Assembly: GCA_025024175.1 (NCBI GenBank)
Contig: QCXZ01000137.1
Coordinates: forward strand, 10,230,001 to 10,294,000
Source: Rhyzopertha dominica
Lineage: Eukaryota; Arthropoda; Insecta; Coleoptera; Bostrichidae
Direction of reading: 5' to 3'
DNA: 64,000 nucleotides
The position numbers were made by a program, and so were the translations under genes. The notes under the pieces are model-generated. The model ran no database searches. It saw only the letters and a program-made list of their open reading frames with translations, and was not told the DNA's origin. Positions 1 to 11,371 of this stretch are shown here, in pieces. How positions within the stretch are numbered: position 1 is the stretch's first letter; the number at the start of each line of letters is the position of its first letter.

Positions 1-1490
1 TCAAGTTAATTCTACCAAAATCCTTATTGGTTAGCGACTTTTATGTCTAAAAAGGTTAGTTAAAATCCAAAACCCCGGTAGATAACCTAGATTTATCTGC
101 AAATAAAAAATATTATACAAATAATATAGATTATTTTCACAATAGAAACCCTTTGTGCTTGATATGTTTTCGGGAGAAATGGTGGCATCTTTAAAAACGA
201 ATTCATTTAATTTCAACTGCAGCTTGTGTATCTACTTAAAAAATCGTCCGAAAGAAAAAAATGTAGTTAGTTACTTAAGCTAGGGGGGTATGTATGCATC
301 TAAGGTATCTTGCCAGCAAGAATAAAGAACATTGATCTACGCCAATGGAAGCATGCGTTGAATTTGTTTATGTTATTTCCTGTGGAATCTAATTCTTTCA
401 CCTCAACTTTTGCATGTATAGGTTTCACAGAAAGCCATATTGAATCCCTGTTTTTGTTAGGAAAACCGTTTCATAGTTAACTATTCATTAGTATTTTAAG
501 CTAATAAACGTGGGTTTTCTAAACTGTTTTGGTAACCTTTGATGTTCTAAATTTACTAAGCAACACTAAGGCTTTCATTGTGATATACAGTCGTGGGTAT
601 TCAAAATGAAATTGTATGGGTGTCCAGCAGAATTCTTAAAACTATATAAAGTGCCCCCTACAGGATTAGGGACAATAAATGAAGCATTTTTGTTTACCTG
701 ACTGTTATACAGCTAATAAACAAATTAGTAAAATGTGATATGCATGCCACACTGAAAGAGTAATGCAAATCTTGCATCAGGTCAAGAGTTTCCAAATCTC
801 TGACGAGCTGTCACTTTGAATTGAGAATATAATATATTCCCTTGTAAATCTTGCTTTGAATAATGACAGTTTCTATTCAGTATGATTGTTTACATTTATT
901 TTGAGTACTAGATTCTAACAAACTATGGAAATATGCATAACATGATTTAGCTAATTTGTTTGTGTTAGAGGATACATGCTTTTCGATATCAGTGATGTTA
1001 TATTAACCCTCTGTACTAGGAGTATGTTGCTCATGCATCTGGTAAGCACCGAGAATCTAGCTTGCTTAACATATACATGAAGCACAGTTTCTATACGGGA
1101 TCATGTTAGTTTTTTGTGTGCAATATCTACATTTATTATTATCTTCCTTCTTCTTCTTCTATGCACTGGAAGACCTTGCGGAAATGCTCACAATCTAAGC
1201 ACCCCGAGATTCTTAAAATAGTTACATTATTTCGATTAAAGGGGCGGGCTAGGACATATTTTAAGTAAGATAATCTGAAGAAAATTCTGATATGCTCAAA
1301 TTTATTCAGGATGGGCAATAATTTTTGGAAAGTCTCAAAACTGCTTTAGTTTTAGAACGTTTTAGAAGGTTTTAGAACATCTCCAAGGTCCCCTCTAACG
1401 TGCTGCTAATAGAACTAGTAGGTATAGGCCAGAATATGCCGGCTTAACTTAACAAAAAGGAAGCTTAGATCTCTAATTCAGTACTTTACT
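1..1490. other. AT-rich non-coding sequence
   Basis: No reading frame or family is recognised on either strand. The only local structure seen is a short pyrimidine microsatellite (TTC repeats) near 1147-1163. Short open frames here have random-looking composition. Confidence 0.6.
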
Positions 1491-1499
1491 TGTATGGTT

Positions 1500-2015
1500 C
1501 AATCGAAAGGTGCATGCAGAAGTCGTAATGCGGTAGCCGTTCACATGCTGCGAAGTTACACGCGCCATGCCGGAACCGCACATGCATTTTATCCATTCCA
1601 CGATCAATATTTTCCACAAATCATGCAAGACGCATTCGCTTACATAACTCGCATAATTGTCACTGCGCGAAATTTATGGCCTCCCTTCACCTTGCAGAAC
1701 CCTCAACTTCGCCTTGAATGCGAATATTTTCTTGTACGCCGGCGAACAAGTTATATTCCAGGATAATTACTTGCGCGTTAATGAATGATCGCATGCAGAA
1801 TCTCGGGCTGTTATGACGGTCGGCAGATTTACGGCCTGCGTTAAAATTTCAACTCGGGAGAAATTTTAATATGTCGCGTGAAGGAGTTTGCCCGGATTAA
1901 GCGCTGGCTGGGTACGGCGTTTGTCAAAGGAAGAATTATTGTGATTAATTATGAATGAGCTGGCTTCGCTAGTTGCATGCGCTTTGATTGCTATCTGAAA
2001 TTGCAATGGCTTTAC
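1500..2015. promoter_or_regulatory. GC-elevated island 1 (candidate regulatory DNA)
   Basis: GC rises clearly above the AT-rich flanks and the sequence is complex, with many CpG and GCATGC words (the GCATGC palindrome recurs). A 90-codon open frame lies inside but has no recognisable domain, and the region also contains many stops in other frames. It resembles the other islands of this window and is more like conserved non-coding DNA than an exon. This is inference from composition only. Confidence 0.35.
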
Positions 2016-2645
2016 CTTTGGGCTTTGAAATTATGCTNAATTGCCTTATACATTTTTAAATGGACAGAAGAGCAATTTTTAGAACATGCGCTGCAGGGCG
2101 ACTGGCTTTCAACAGCTTGAAGTTTGATTCAATCGGTTTTCATGCAAAGTTAAACTGCAATAATGACATTAAAACGACAGAATGGGGACAAACGCGTTTC
2201 ATGAAATAAGGACGAACTATAGCGGAATGTACTTTTACGACATCTTCATCATTTTATATTAATATTAATTTAGTCCATAAGTGGTGAATGAATAATTTAA
2301 GAGTAGGTCCTGGGAAAAATATGTATATTTCGCTTACACATTAAAAAAAATCTTTAAATTTGTACGCCCTGATATTAATTAGAAAAGGTAGTGTATGTCA
2401 CAACATCAGTTACATTTTTATATTATAGGTATGTTGGCTGAAAAATTAACATGTTTTTTATTAAAATAAGATATTACAAACCATTTACCTTTACGATCAC
2501 ATTTATTAAAGCCTTTATTTCTAAAATGAGACCTACTAAACTACTACTATACTAGATAAAAACGAAAACAATTATAAGAAACTTTTACTTACTAGTTCAT
2601 TCTTATTCTATCCTGCAAATCTTCTAAATTTAAAGGAGGCGTATT
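2016..2645. other. AT-rich non-coding sequence
   Basis: Nothing is recognised; there are long A/T runs and one ambiguous base at about 2038. Confidence 0.55.
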
Positions 2646-2649
2646 TTTA

Positions 2650-3290
2650 ACCCTTTCTTAAAGATAGGGCCATAAAAAGTCCAGGGGCATGGGATAAGGA
2701 GTTTTGGAATTTTTTGTTTTCCCATCCACCTTACTACATAAACACCATTTAAATAATAGTGGTGGTGCGCCGTCTTCTTGCAATATCAGATTTGTCCATG
2801 TTGGTAATGAAACCTCATCTAAATATTCGTCTAGTTCTCCTCCCTTTGTGCCTCCATAAAAACTGTCCCAATAAAAATGCCATACAGCATACATATTTCC
2901 CAAATAATTTGAAAATTGGTTGACCGAGGCAATTGAGAATTATGCTGTCGCCGATAAAGATCCGTTGTTAAGGAACCCAGATGCGTTTGTCCACAAGATG
3001 CTGCATAATATTCCCATTTTGCAAGCATCGCTTAGCCAGACTATAAAAAATGAATATTAAAATCCGTTCAATTAATGAATCAGAAACGTCTGGCTATTTG
3101 CCAATCAATTCTTGAGTTTTTGGACTAAAAGTTTTTATTATTTATGAAACTTCCAAACTGATTTATGTTCTCGTTCTTTGATACATTCTTCTAAGGGCCT
3201 TACTATTTTTGGAACTCTGTAGGTTAAAATCATGTCTAACTTATCTTGATTGGAATAACTGCCATCTTTTAATCAATCAACTGACAAGCC
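2650..3290 (-). pseudogene. Decayed IS630/mariner-type transposase relic
   Basis: Read on the minus strand, the right part (about 3290-3130) gives a segment NQDKLDMILTY, resembling the N-terminal helix-turn-helix start of insect IS630-type transposases (the 'nEEKlDMilvY' pattern). The left part gives LILQEDGAPP at about 2800-2770, the second catalytic aspartate block, and then PMPLDFLWPYL at about 2690-2660, a decayed form of the 'PDLTPLDFFLW' block that ends the DDE core. Frames are broken between the blocks and the middle is unrecognisable. Related relics lie at 46.3-46.7 kb and 55.9-56.3 kb. The assignment rests on motif order and spacing; the exact family is not certain. Confidence 0.55.
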
Positions 3291-3334
3291 TTGATATTTT
3301 ATTGACCCCTTCAGGTAAAGTGCTTTTATAGATT

Positions 3335-4300
3335 TTAGAGGAAAGATCAACAACAGATGGAATATTCACGATACAACAAATTATAAAAAAAAACAAAGAA
3401 AATACAACTACGAAACACATATATGCTAAATAGACTTCAAGAAAACATAAACCGAAGCAAATTATGGAAGATTATGGAAGAACAAGGATACTCAAGACAC
3501 TTAGTACAAAGTCTATATTTCAGCACTATAGTACAGGTGAATATAAACGGAAAATAACTAGGGCAATAGCAGCAAATAAAGGAGTCAGACAGGGATGTAG
3601 CGTGTCATCAACATTCTTCAACATACACATAGATTTTGTCATAAAAGAATCGAAACTTCAATGCACAAAAAAGTTTATACCTAGACCACGATACTACAAT
3701 GAACTCTCTTCGGTATGTCGACGACTTAGTGCTCTTAGCCGAAACAGGAGATGATCTACAAAGGCAAACATGCTTCTTACAAAAGATCTGCCAAAGAAAC
3801 GATATGAAAATATTAACAAGTAATACTAAAACTATGGATTTATGGGAAAGTATCCAGCCACAACAAAAATAGTTTTAAATAATACAATAGTAGAGTAGGT
3901 TAAACAATTTAAATATTTATGCGATATACCTATCTTACGAACGAAATAATCCCATATAAGAAAAGCTTAAAAAATCCACCCATATTTGCGGAACTGTCAG
4001 TAGATAGATAAAAAAGACGCAAATAAAGTCTTATAAAACAATAGCTGTGCCAACCCTACTTTACGGAAATGAAAGATGGACAACCACAAAAAAAGGAAGA
4101 AAGTAGAATACACACACAAGAGATGAAGTTTCTTAGAAGAGTGAAAGGTTGCACAAAACTAGACAGAATAACAAACAGAGATATCAGAAAAGAGCTAAGC
4201 ATCTTCTACGTCAACGGGAGAATAAAAGAATATCAAATCACGTAAAAAGAACACGTAGAATGAATGGAGGAAAACAGAGCAAGATTTACAAATTACATTA
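3335..4300 (+). pseudogene. Non-LTR retrotransposon (LINE) reverse transcriptase relic
   Basis: Conserved RT blocks appear in order on the plus strand but in shifting frames: RSTTDGIFTIQQII (3344 onward), an IDFKK block near 3430, LWKIMEEQGYSRHLV (about 3460), KGVRQGCSVSSTFFNI (about 3575-3625, RT motif B region), RYVDDLVLLAETGDDLQ (about 3710-3755, catalytic YxDD). The ORF2 C-terminus follows, with MKFLRRVKGCTKLDRITNRD (about 4122) and a downstream RKEL..FYVNGRIKEYQ stretch. Several frameshifts and stops separate the blocks, so it is dead. Neither endonuclease nor 3' tail could be recognised. Any lineage name (RTE- or Jockey-like) would need a search. Confidence 0.88.
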
Positions 4301-4879
4301 TTGTCAAAGTTCCTTAAAGTATGGAGTGTCATTTGAAAAGAGAAACGTTACCATCACCGTTTTAAAGGTCCATTGATATATTGTCTTTGGATTTAGATAT
4401 TGAAACGAGTATTTTAATTTAATTATCACAAATCTGTTTAAAAACCATTATAAAACAGATCTCATATTTTTGCGAGGAAATTGGTAGCGCTTCTGAAAAA
4501 AAGTAAGTTGGAGCTTTTTCATTGTTAATACTCAGTTTGTTAGTTGTTACACTACTTTATACAACGGGCGATGGAAAACTAAACGAAGATCGTCTATTTT
4601 GGATTTAATTTCTTTAACGTCCTGAATTTTAATGTGAGGAAGGTGAATCTTATAGGTCTCAGATAATGTTCTGGTCAAGGTTTTGACTTTACTCCAGTTA
4701 CAAGTAATTTGTACCAGTTATCGGACACCTCTCTATCATAATTTTAAGACGAATGCACACTTACTAAAATGTAAATTTTACAGAAAGAAATCACCGTCTG
4801 AAAGAGTGCATATTGTGTGCCTATATATAAGTAGATTCAAGGTAAGTATGAAATAGAGATACCCGATAATAGATCCTCT

Positions 4880-5395
4880 TGAACAAAATTTGAACTTTGC
4901 GATTATATAGCTCATTATTAGTATTTAATTCCGTCTTCTTGATCTGACAGCTGGAAAATCTGTTTTTCAAGGAGCAGCAAATCAGCTAAAAATTTATCAC
5001 ATGCACTCAATGTGTCCGAACGAAGATGATGAAATGACCTTATACTTAAGCGAACAGCATTTATACTTTTCATATGTCAGGCTGACTTCAGCATCCCTTT
5101 CTTTAAAGAGATTATGCATTTTTTTGCTCATTCATTTCTTCATGAAGGTAATATTATAGGTCGTGAGTATGTATTTACCAATTCTCTGTATAATGTATTC
5201 GTGTTTCTGGTACTTTACTTGGTCCCTTCCTGCGTTTTCCACGTACATCTACTGCAACTCTTACGGTATGCTTAAGGGATTTGTAAATATACCAAAGTTT
5301 TGATTTTGTAATACCATAAAAATACATATTAAGGGCTTTCGCAGAACCAGGAATTTCTTTGGCTACCGCATCTCTTATAAAGAGAACTCTGTATC
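4880..5395 (-). pseudogene. N-terminal half of a DUF7869-like transposon/host gene, relic
   Basis: On the minus strand one open frame from about 5375 to 5185 reads KEIPGSAKALNMYFYGITKS, then a KHTVRVAVDVRGKRRKGPSK stretch. After frameshifts come EEMNEQKN, MHNLFKERDAEVSLTYEKYK, and then SACDKFLADLLLLEKQIFQL (about 4990-4930). From memory this order (KxFFLxTLGI..., DxRGKxxxxxK, MYxLFKEx...Y..F, a CxxC-like block, then a coiled stretch) is the N-terminal half of the large uncharacterised family annotated DUF7869 in insects and fish. Weak coding-like sequence may continue to about 4440. The C-terminal half of the same family occurs separately at 44.8-45.6 kb. No TIR was found here. Confidence 0.6.
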
Positions 5396-5935
5396 AAAAA
5401 TGGTAGTTATAAGGTGTGGCCTTGCATAACTATTTTGCTTAAAGCGATCGAATATTCCATTAAAATCAGTTCGTTCAATATCCGAAACAGTGGAAAAGCA
5501 TTTAGGTTTATGCAGTCATTTACACGTTCGTGAGACTGACTTTTAAGCTACTTAAAAGCATATCTAATAGTATTTTTTTTTATTAGTTCAATATAAATTT
5601 AACAGTAAGTGATTCTTTACGTTTTAGCATTACAACAAACAAACATAACTTAACACATGTGGTCTTAAATTATTATTTATATAACTGAAGTCACAATTTG
5701 CAGTACATATACTAAATTGTACTTTATGAAAAAATGGGTATTTTTTTAGTGGCGAATTTATTTTATATTTATATACTTGTTAATCAGCAGAACCCAAAAG
5801 ATCCGCTTTATTCTGTAGAAATTCCTCTTGAGCTTCTTAGGAGATTAATCGGATATGTAAGTACACAACGATTCCGTTAAAAATCGGTGCAAGTGTTTGT
5901 GACAGTCATGGCTTGTAATAGTTACAACTTTCCAT
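5396..5935. other. AT-rich non-coding sequence
   Basis: Nothing recognisable; A/T runs predominate. Confidence 0.5.
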
Positions 5936-5939
5936 GTTT

Positions 5940-6335
5940 CCCATGTTACTTACGCCCTATATAACAGGAGCCCACCGTTTCGTAACAGTGAGTGGCTCAC
6001 ATTGCGCTCAGGCGAGCACCTGGCTGCTCATTATACGTCGTAAACATTCCGCGTGAGTTGTGCCACAAATTTGTTTGCAAGAATCCACTGTGACATTACA
6101 TACATCAAGGTAAATCAGAGAAACCGTCCAATTAAGTCGAATTGCCGAGCATAGGATCTGTGTGTACCCATTACGCACCGACTTGTTTACACAGGAGAAT
6201 GGCAGTTTCACTTTTAACGAAATTAAGAGTAACGAGGTCTCCGGTACCTCAGAGACTGTTGGAAAATGATGGAATGTCTCATGCTATAATCATCCGACGA
6301 CATAGCTTAACGCAAAGGTTATGCTTAAGATGATA
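5940..6335. promoter_or_regulatory. Island 2 with a TATA/Inr-like arrangement
   Basis: Moderately GC-elevated, complex sequence. A TATATAA at 5958-5964 is followed 28 bases later by ACAGTG, an initiator-like word, so the plus strand could hold a core promoter (of a gene or of an LTR). No downstream ORF of note and no direct repeats marking an LTR were found. Tentative. Confidence 0.22.
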
Positions 6336-6785
6336 AAAAGAAGCTCTAATTGTGATGTTTAAATCTTAATGACGAGAAGGCCAGTAAGCTTGCTCATTAT
6401 ATACACGATTTACACGGGGTTTCAGATAAGTGCTATGGATTTTACTGATGAACAAAACATACAGTTTATGAGTAGTTTAATTAATTTTTATTATTGATTT
6501 AATGTCTAGATACACTTAAAGAAAGTAAAAGTTAGATTGTTCGCTATTTCACTAGTACTTTATTTTTACAATCGAATTATGTATCAACATGAGCCAAATT
6601 TGCTAAAAAAATAACAGGTTAGACCAGGTCAGGTCGTTCACAACTTCATGCCTTAGTAACAGTTTAAATAATGTAACACCGGGAAGTGACTATTACTGCT
6701 GTATCTTCAAAAGCAATAAAATATATTTTTCATTTGATACAATGTGGTGGGCCAACAAATCAGCTTTTGTAACAGTTAGTATTAA
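6336..6785. other. AT-rich non-coding sequence
   Basis: Nothing recognised. Confidence 0.5.
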
Positions 6786-6794
6786 AAATTTCAC

Positions 6795-6990
6795 ATTGTG
6801 CATTGTTGTGAAATGTAGAAACAAAAGTGGGATCATGGGTTTATATAATTCCGCCTGGAGAGACATCATAGTCGAAAACTTTGTGAGTTGAGGTGAAAAA
6901 AAGCAAACATGGATTAAACAACTAAGAAGGGAACATCCAAGCCAATCAACCCTAAGAATAACAACTACAGCACAAAACATTTACGTGTTT
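6795..6990 (+). pseudogene. THAP-type zinc-finger relic
   Basis: The plus strand gives TLCIVVKCRNKSG (about 6795), i.e. the paired cysteines that open a THAP C2CH domain. After a stop and a frame change comes EKKQTWIKQLRRE (about 6895-6935), matching the conserved tryptophan and 'xLRRE' of THAP. A decayed TTAQNIYVFW follows where 'CSxHF' is expected, so the closing Cys/His pair is lost. THAP domains occur in P-element-like and other DNA transposases and in host regulators; which one this came from cannot be told. Confidence 0.42.
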
Positions 6991-9425
6991 TGGCTATTTA
7001 TTCAAACCAAACCCTTTTGATGGCTGCCAGATTTCCTGTATCTCTCATCGAATTTTGAAATCAAGAATGCCCATTTGAGTGTTCCAAAATTCTTTTCTAG
7101 ATTTTCTGCCTTGAATGCAGAACAATAACAGATCCACACATTCAACTCTCTGAAAGTATAAAAGCCTTAATAGCAACATAATGTTCAATTGTTTAGTTTT
7201 TATATCTGTAAAAAATAGACAACCCAAAATGGTTTTGTATCTGCTCGTACATAAGTTAACAGACGTAAAAGATTTATAGGGTTCATTCACAATTAATACG
7301 TAACCAAATATACATAGTAGTTACGGGTTTATGTTAATCCGAAAATAGTCTGCTTAAAGCTTCGGTTTTTGAATGTTTTCACAATGTCAAGCATTTAAAT
7401 AAAAAGCTGTCCCTGTAATCAAGTTTGTTTCGCTATTTTGTGATAATTAAGCAGCTCTCTAAGGGGGTGCTGGTAGCTGTAGAGCTAAAATATCTCTAGT
7501 TATTTTAGCTAGAAGAAGAGACATCGTTTGACGATCACGCCACCGTATTAATAAATCTACGACTTTGTTAGCTGCTATTAAGATCAAGTAGTTGTCAATT
7601 CTTTTCTCCGGGTGTTAAAAGGTTTAGCAGATATTTATATAAAATAAGCAATCGTCTTTCCCAGAATCACCTGTTCCTCATCACTTTTGTAGATAGCTTC
7701 GACTTTTTGCAAGGTGAATTTTTTCGTATCATATTTCCAGGTTATGAATGTTGGTGGTTATGAGGCTTATTCACATCCAAGCTGATTATAACTAATGGAA
7801 ATGTAACTTATTTTTCACCACCTAAAAACATTGTTGTCCGGTAAGCGTGGAACTGGAGGACAAAAAATATTTCTTTATATCTCGAGAATGGAGTGTCCGC
7901 TCAGGTTCTGGTATGAGGCATTAAAGAGCACTGACTAAATGCCGTGGGGTAGTAGAACATCTGTGCATCAAGTTGTTCGCTAACTTTTTGGAGATTCCCT
8001 CGTTTTAAAAACAGTAACAAAACAGGTGGTTAGGAAAAATATATTTAGCAGCTAAACTTGTGTGATTGATACAGTTATTGTAATTGTAATCTTTGGTGTT
8101 TAGTTGAATTTCGAGCTTTTTGGTGGATAAATTTTCATTATCGAGTTATTACCGTTTGCGCTTACCATTCTGGGTCTATGTGGTAGCAGAGGGATTTTAC
8201 TGCAGCAGTATTTCAGTTCTGAAAGTTGAGACGTATATGTTTCCTATTTCTCTGGCATTACATGACCAGGACATTGGGATATCGTTCACCTTGTACTAAA
8301 ATTTTGCTGTTCACGCTGCTGCTAGGACGATCGACTTCACAATGATGAAAATCAGATAAGAAATACAAGAAAATAGTTTCGAATTTAGTAATCGGTACGG
8401 GGCCAGTATTTGTATATTTACCTTTTTTATTTATTGCTATTTGATTGCTTTGTTAAGAGTGTGTGAGCCGAGGTATAGCGTTATTCAAGGAGAATTAACA
8501 GACCAAACGTTAAGTAATTGGCTCAGACTAACAGAGATCAATTTGGTAACGGTAAAAATTTCGATAATGGTAAAGAGAACAACTTTAATCGGCGTTTTCT
8601 TACTTCATCCATTACGGTGCGGTTCTAAAATTAAATCATAGTTGTACTGCACTTTTTCGGTTTAAAGAAGGAGTAGCTGAAACTAATCAGGTAAGTAAGC
8701 GGTCAGGTCTGTTAAATACATATTCTTGATTTGATAGAGTTGGTGGTTACGACAGCCTTTGAGGTGCACTGTTAGTGCCCACCTAGCAAATTGTACATTT
8801 TGCATTTGACCATAAAACTGACTTGGCAAGTCTGCATCCAGAGTTAAACTCTAACTAGAATCTACACTCATCATAAAAACAAATGGAGTTTTGCTTTACC
8901 TTCCAATTCAACCTCACCTAACACCGCTCTAAGCGATAAGCTTTTGTCCAGCAATAACTGTCAGGAAAACCACTTCCTATTGATGTAACGATTGCTTCAA
9001 ATCACTTTTAATGATCTTGGACCGACCAGAGCATCTACATTCATGGAAGTAGTTTTCTGCTGACCGTCTTCTTCATGCTGTCATTGTTGACGATTTGAAT
9101 ACAAGTCTTCGCTTCTTTTTAACTGGCGTCATTTCTTTCTTCCCAATAAAGAGCCCTTTTTACAAAACACTTAATTTATTTGCGAGTTTTATTACTTCTA
9201 ACCCTTTTCAAGAGGCGTTGAAATACACAGGAAGCTCACTACAGTCGATCAGAGTTGAACAGGTGACTGATTTTCTTTATCAATTTAATTCATAATTTGA
9301 ATACAGCTTGCATATTACTTGTTGGATTAAACCACATCTTTAAAAGTTACCTATCTTCTAATTCCAGCATAATATATACCTACTTTACTCATAATTATGT
9401 AAGAACGTAAGCCTTCACGACTAGA
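6991..9425. other. AT-rich stretch, no gene recognised
   Basis: No family was recognised on either strand. A perfect 10-bp hairpin lies at 7483-7510 (AGCTAAAATA, 8-nt loop, TATTTTAGCT). A donor-like CAG|GTAAGTA occurs at about 8689-8697, without a good acceptor. Confidence 0.5.
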
Positions 9426-9426
9426 A

Positions 9427-9737
9427 TTAGATTGAAGTCATAGTCTTTTTTGGTTAGACCGCGTCTGATTTTGGAATAAGGTCAACGTTTCGCCCCCACT
9501 TGTAAGGGGCTTTATCGTGACGGGAATAAGGAGGAAAGGGAATGAAAACGATAGTTAAACGTCAGGTACAACGTTAACTATCGTTTTCATTCCCTTTCCT
9601 CAGAAAAATTTGGTTCAGTTCGGACGTGTTTCTCGTGTTACCATATTCCATATTCCTTATTCTTGTCCTGATGAGGCCCTTTACAAGTGCGGGCGAAACG
9701 TCGACGCAGTCTAATCTAAGAAGACTAAGATTTTAAC
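9427..9737. repeat. Large fold-back (two inverted copies of a PLE-like terminal repeat)
   Basis: The arms 9427-9562 and 9571-9737 are inverted copies of one sequence. The inner 30 bp (9532-9562 against 9571-9600) are nearly perfect, with one extra A in the left arm and an 8-nt loop. The outer arms match through the shared CTTACAAGTG..GGGC..GAAACG block and GACGC.GTCTAA, and the right arm has an extra insert at about 9601-9650. The repeat unit resembles the hammerhead-bearing terminal repeats described for Penelope-like elements, and PLE relics are present at 36.2 and 38.9 kb. It could instead be a MITE that captured this sequence. Confidence 0.75.
9655..9716 (+). ncRNA. Hammerhead-ribozyme-like core
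   Basis: CTGATGA at 9668-9674 is followed by a stem GCCC (9676-9679) / GGGC (9691-9694) with an 11-nt loop, and then GAAAC at 9695-9699: the conserved core and stem II of a hammerhead. Next comes the self-complementary CGTCGACG (9699-9706, possible very short stem III) and a GTC at 9709-9711 that could be the cleavage triplet. Stem I pairing is weak (TTCTT before, AAGAA after). The inverted left copy keeps stem II and GAAAC, but its CTGATGA has decayed to ACGATAA. Minimal type I hammerheads of this form are known from Penelope-like retroelements. Activity is doubtful. Confidence 0.42.
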
Positions 9738-9779
9738 ATAAATGTGCTATATTCCCTTCAGAGCGTGGTTTTAAAATCA

Positions 9780-10160
9780 GTTGTTTCGACTCCAAGTAAA
9801 ACTCCTATCTCTCCGTCTAGTTCTGTGGCGTACGGAGCGTAATTCCACAAAGCTATTCGAAACGTGGAAGCCGGAGAGCTTTCATCATCCTCGCCGGAAT
9901 AAAAACTTCATTACCAGCACAGCATTTCATTATCGTGTCCAATTATCTGGACACAAAGCGGGCCGGGCAATTTGTATTCGCTAACTACCCAGATAACATT
10001 GTCTTCTTAGGTTAGCCAAGTGACTTCCGAATAATCCGAAGGCGGGTTATTATCAGGGGATTACCTCGTTGCTCGTGTTTGAGTACCTATACGCGGAGGC
10101 GGAGGCATTAATCCTGGTTAACAGCTATGCAAGCGGAGGCAAGACTTAAGATGGACAATC
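9780..10160. promoter_or_regulatory. GC-elevated island 3
   Basis: Complex sequence richer in GC than its flanks, including a short dyad CTTCCGAATAATCCGAAG near 10023-10040. No convincing coding frame. Candidate conserved non-coding DNA by composition only. Confidence 0.3.
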
Positions 10161-11295
10161 GCGCAACATTGTGAGGTTGTTAAGGTAGAGGATGGTTCTA
10201 GGAAAGATAGGTACATTTTGTTAGCTTGTGACCCTTATCTGTGTACTGTGCACAAATATAGTACAATGCTAAGTGAATTGCACAGTATGGATCTTCGTTG
10301 AAGAGGCTGTAGTAAACAAGATGGTATTTGTAAACAAGTAATATTAAAGTCTAGAGTTTTATACCAAATTGCATTCCCTAAAGCTTCTCCTGTAAACGTA
10401 ATTTTCATGCTATATTAGGTGTTTACTCGTCACGCTTGAGGTTGAACTGAGATTAGCTTTTACAGTCTTGATTAAAGAACTAACAAATGTAGTATATCTA
10501 GAAATTATTTATTTATTGTAATTTCAAATAAGTAGAGCAAATAGTTTATTATGAGTGTGTGTATATATAAGGGTGTACATCCCTAATTTCAGGAATTTTA
10601 ACATCCATCCGCGTGCTTGTTTTTCTGAACGACTCCATATTTTTTTTTATTTGCTTGTATTAAAATCTGTGCACAATAAGGTCATTATAGTACACGTGTT
10701 TTAAACATCTTATGCTAACTACCTGTTTCAAAAAAATATCAAGCATACAGTTTTCATGATTTCAAATTCGAGTACCGAGTAACTTAGGTTTTAAGTAAAA
10801 TGGTGTTATCAGTTTTAGGGCACTTTGATTTGATGATCCTGTTGAATGAATTATCTTTTTTCTCCAGTACGACACTTATTGCAAAGGAAGCCTGAACTAA
10901 TTTCAACCGTGTCCAGAAAATTGCAAAACATCCTCATTGGCCAGTTCTCCCTCTGGTTAGTTATAAGGTATTAAAAAAGAATCGTGTGTTGTGTCCATTT
11001 GGGAGAAAAATAAAGAAACTAAGGTACCAAAATCGCTCAAAATAAATATAGCGAGTTCGCAGTTTTTCTTTACCAGTGTTTAATTTTGCTTGTGAGTTTT
11101 CACACTAGAACGTACATTGTCGCTTGAAACTTGAAAATGAATTGATTATCGAAACAATAATACCACCATGCTGTGTGAAGTTCACAGCCGTTAGTTAGTC
11201 TTAATGATGGATTGGTGTATACCACCAATTAATCCTTCTTCGTTCTGCAGAGTTTATGAAAAAACTAAAACGGACGTTCATCCAGATATCCAGTC
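10161..11295. other. AT-rich stretch, no gene recognised
   Basis: No recognisable frame, repeat or RNA. A TATATATAAGG run at about 10561-10571 is probably chance in AT-rich DNA. Confidence 0.5.
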
Positions 11296-11302
11296 CAACA
11301 GG

Positions 11303-11371
11303 CTATTGGTCCAGGATTTGTTGGACTAGATCCTTCCACTCTCTTCTATCTTGCGCAACTTGTGTCCAGTT
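11303..11371 (-). pseudogene. LINE ORF2 C-terminus relic
   Basis: On the minus strand a short frame reads WTQVAQDRREWKDLVQQILD and then Q and a stop (11305-11303). The 'W..xAQDRxxWRxLV' signature closes ORF2 of many insect non-LTR retrotransposons, just before the 3' UTR. Upstream (higher coordinates) the frame is broken and the usual RW-rich block is only faint, so only the last two dozen residues are certain. Confidence 0.72.

Noticed and set aside
8685..8700. CAG|GTAAGTA donor site
   Set aside because: No convincing upstream acceptor; isolated donor-like words are common by chance. The same holds for 4852, 43073 and 42271.
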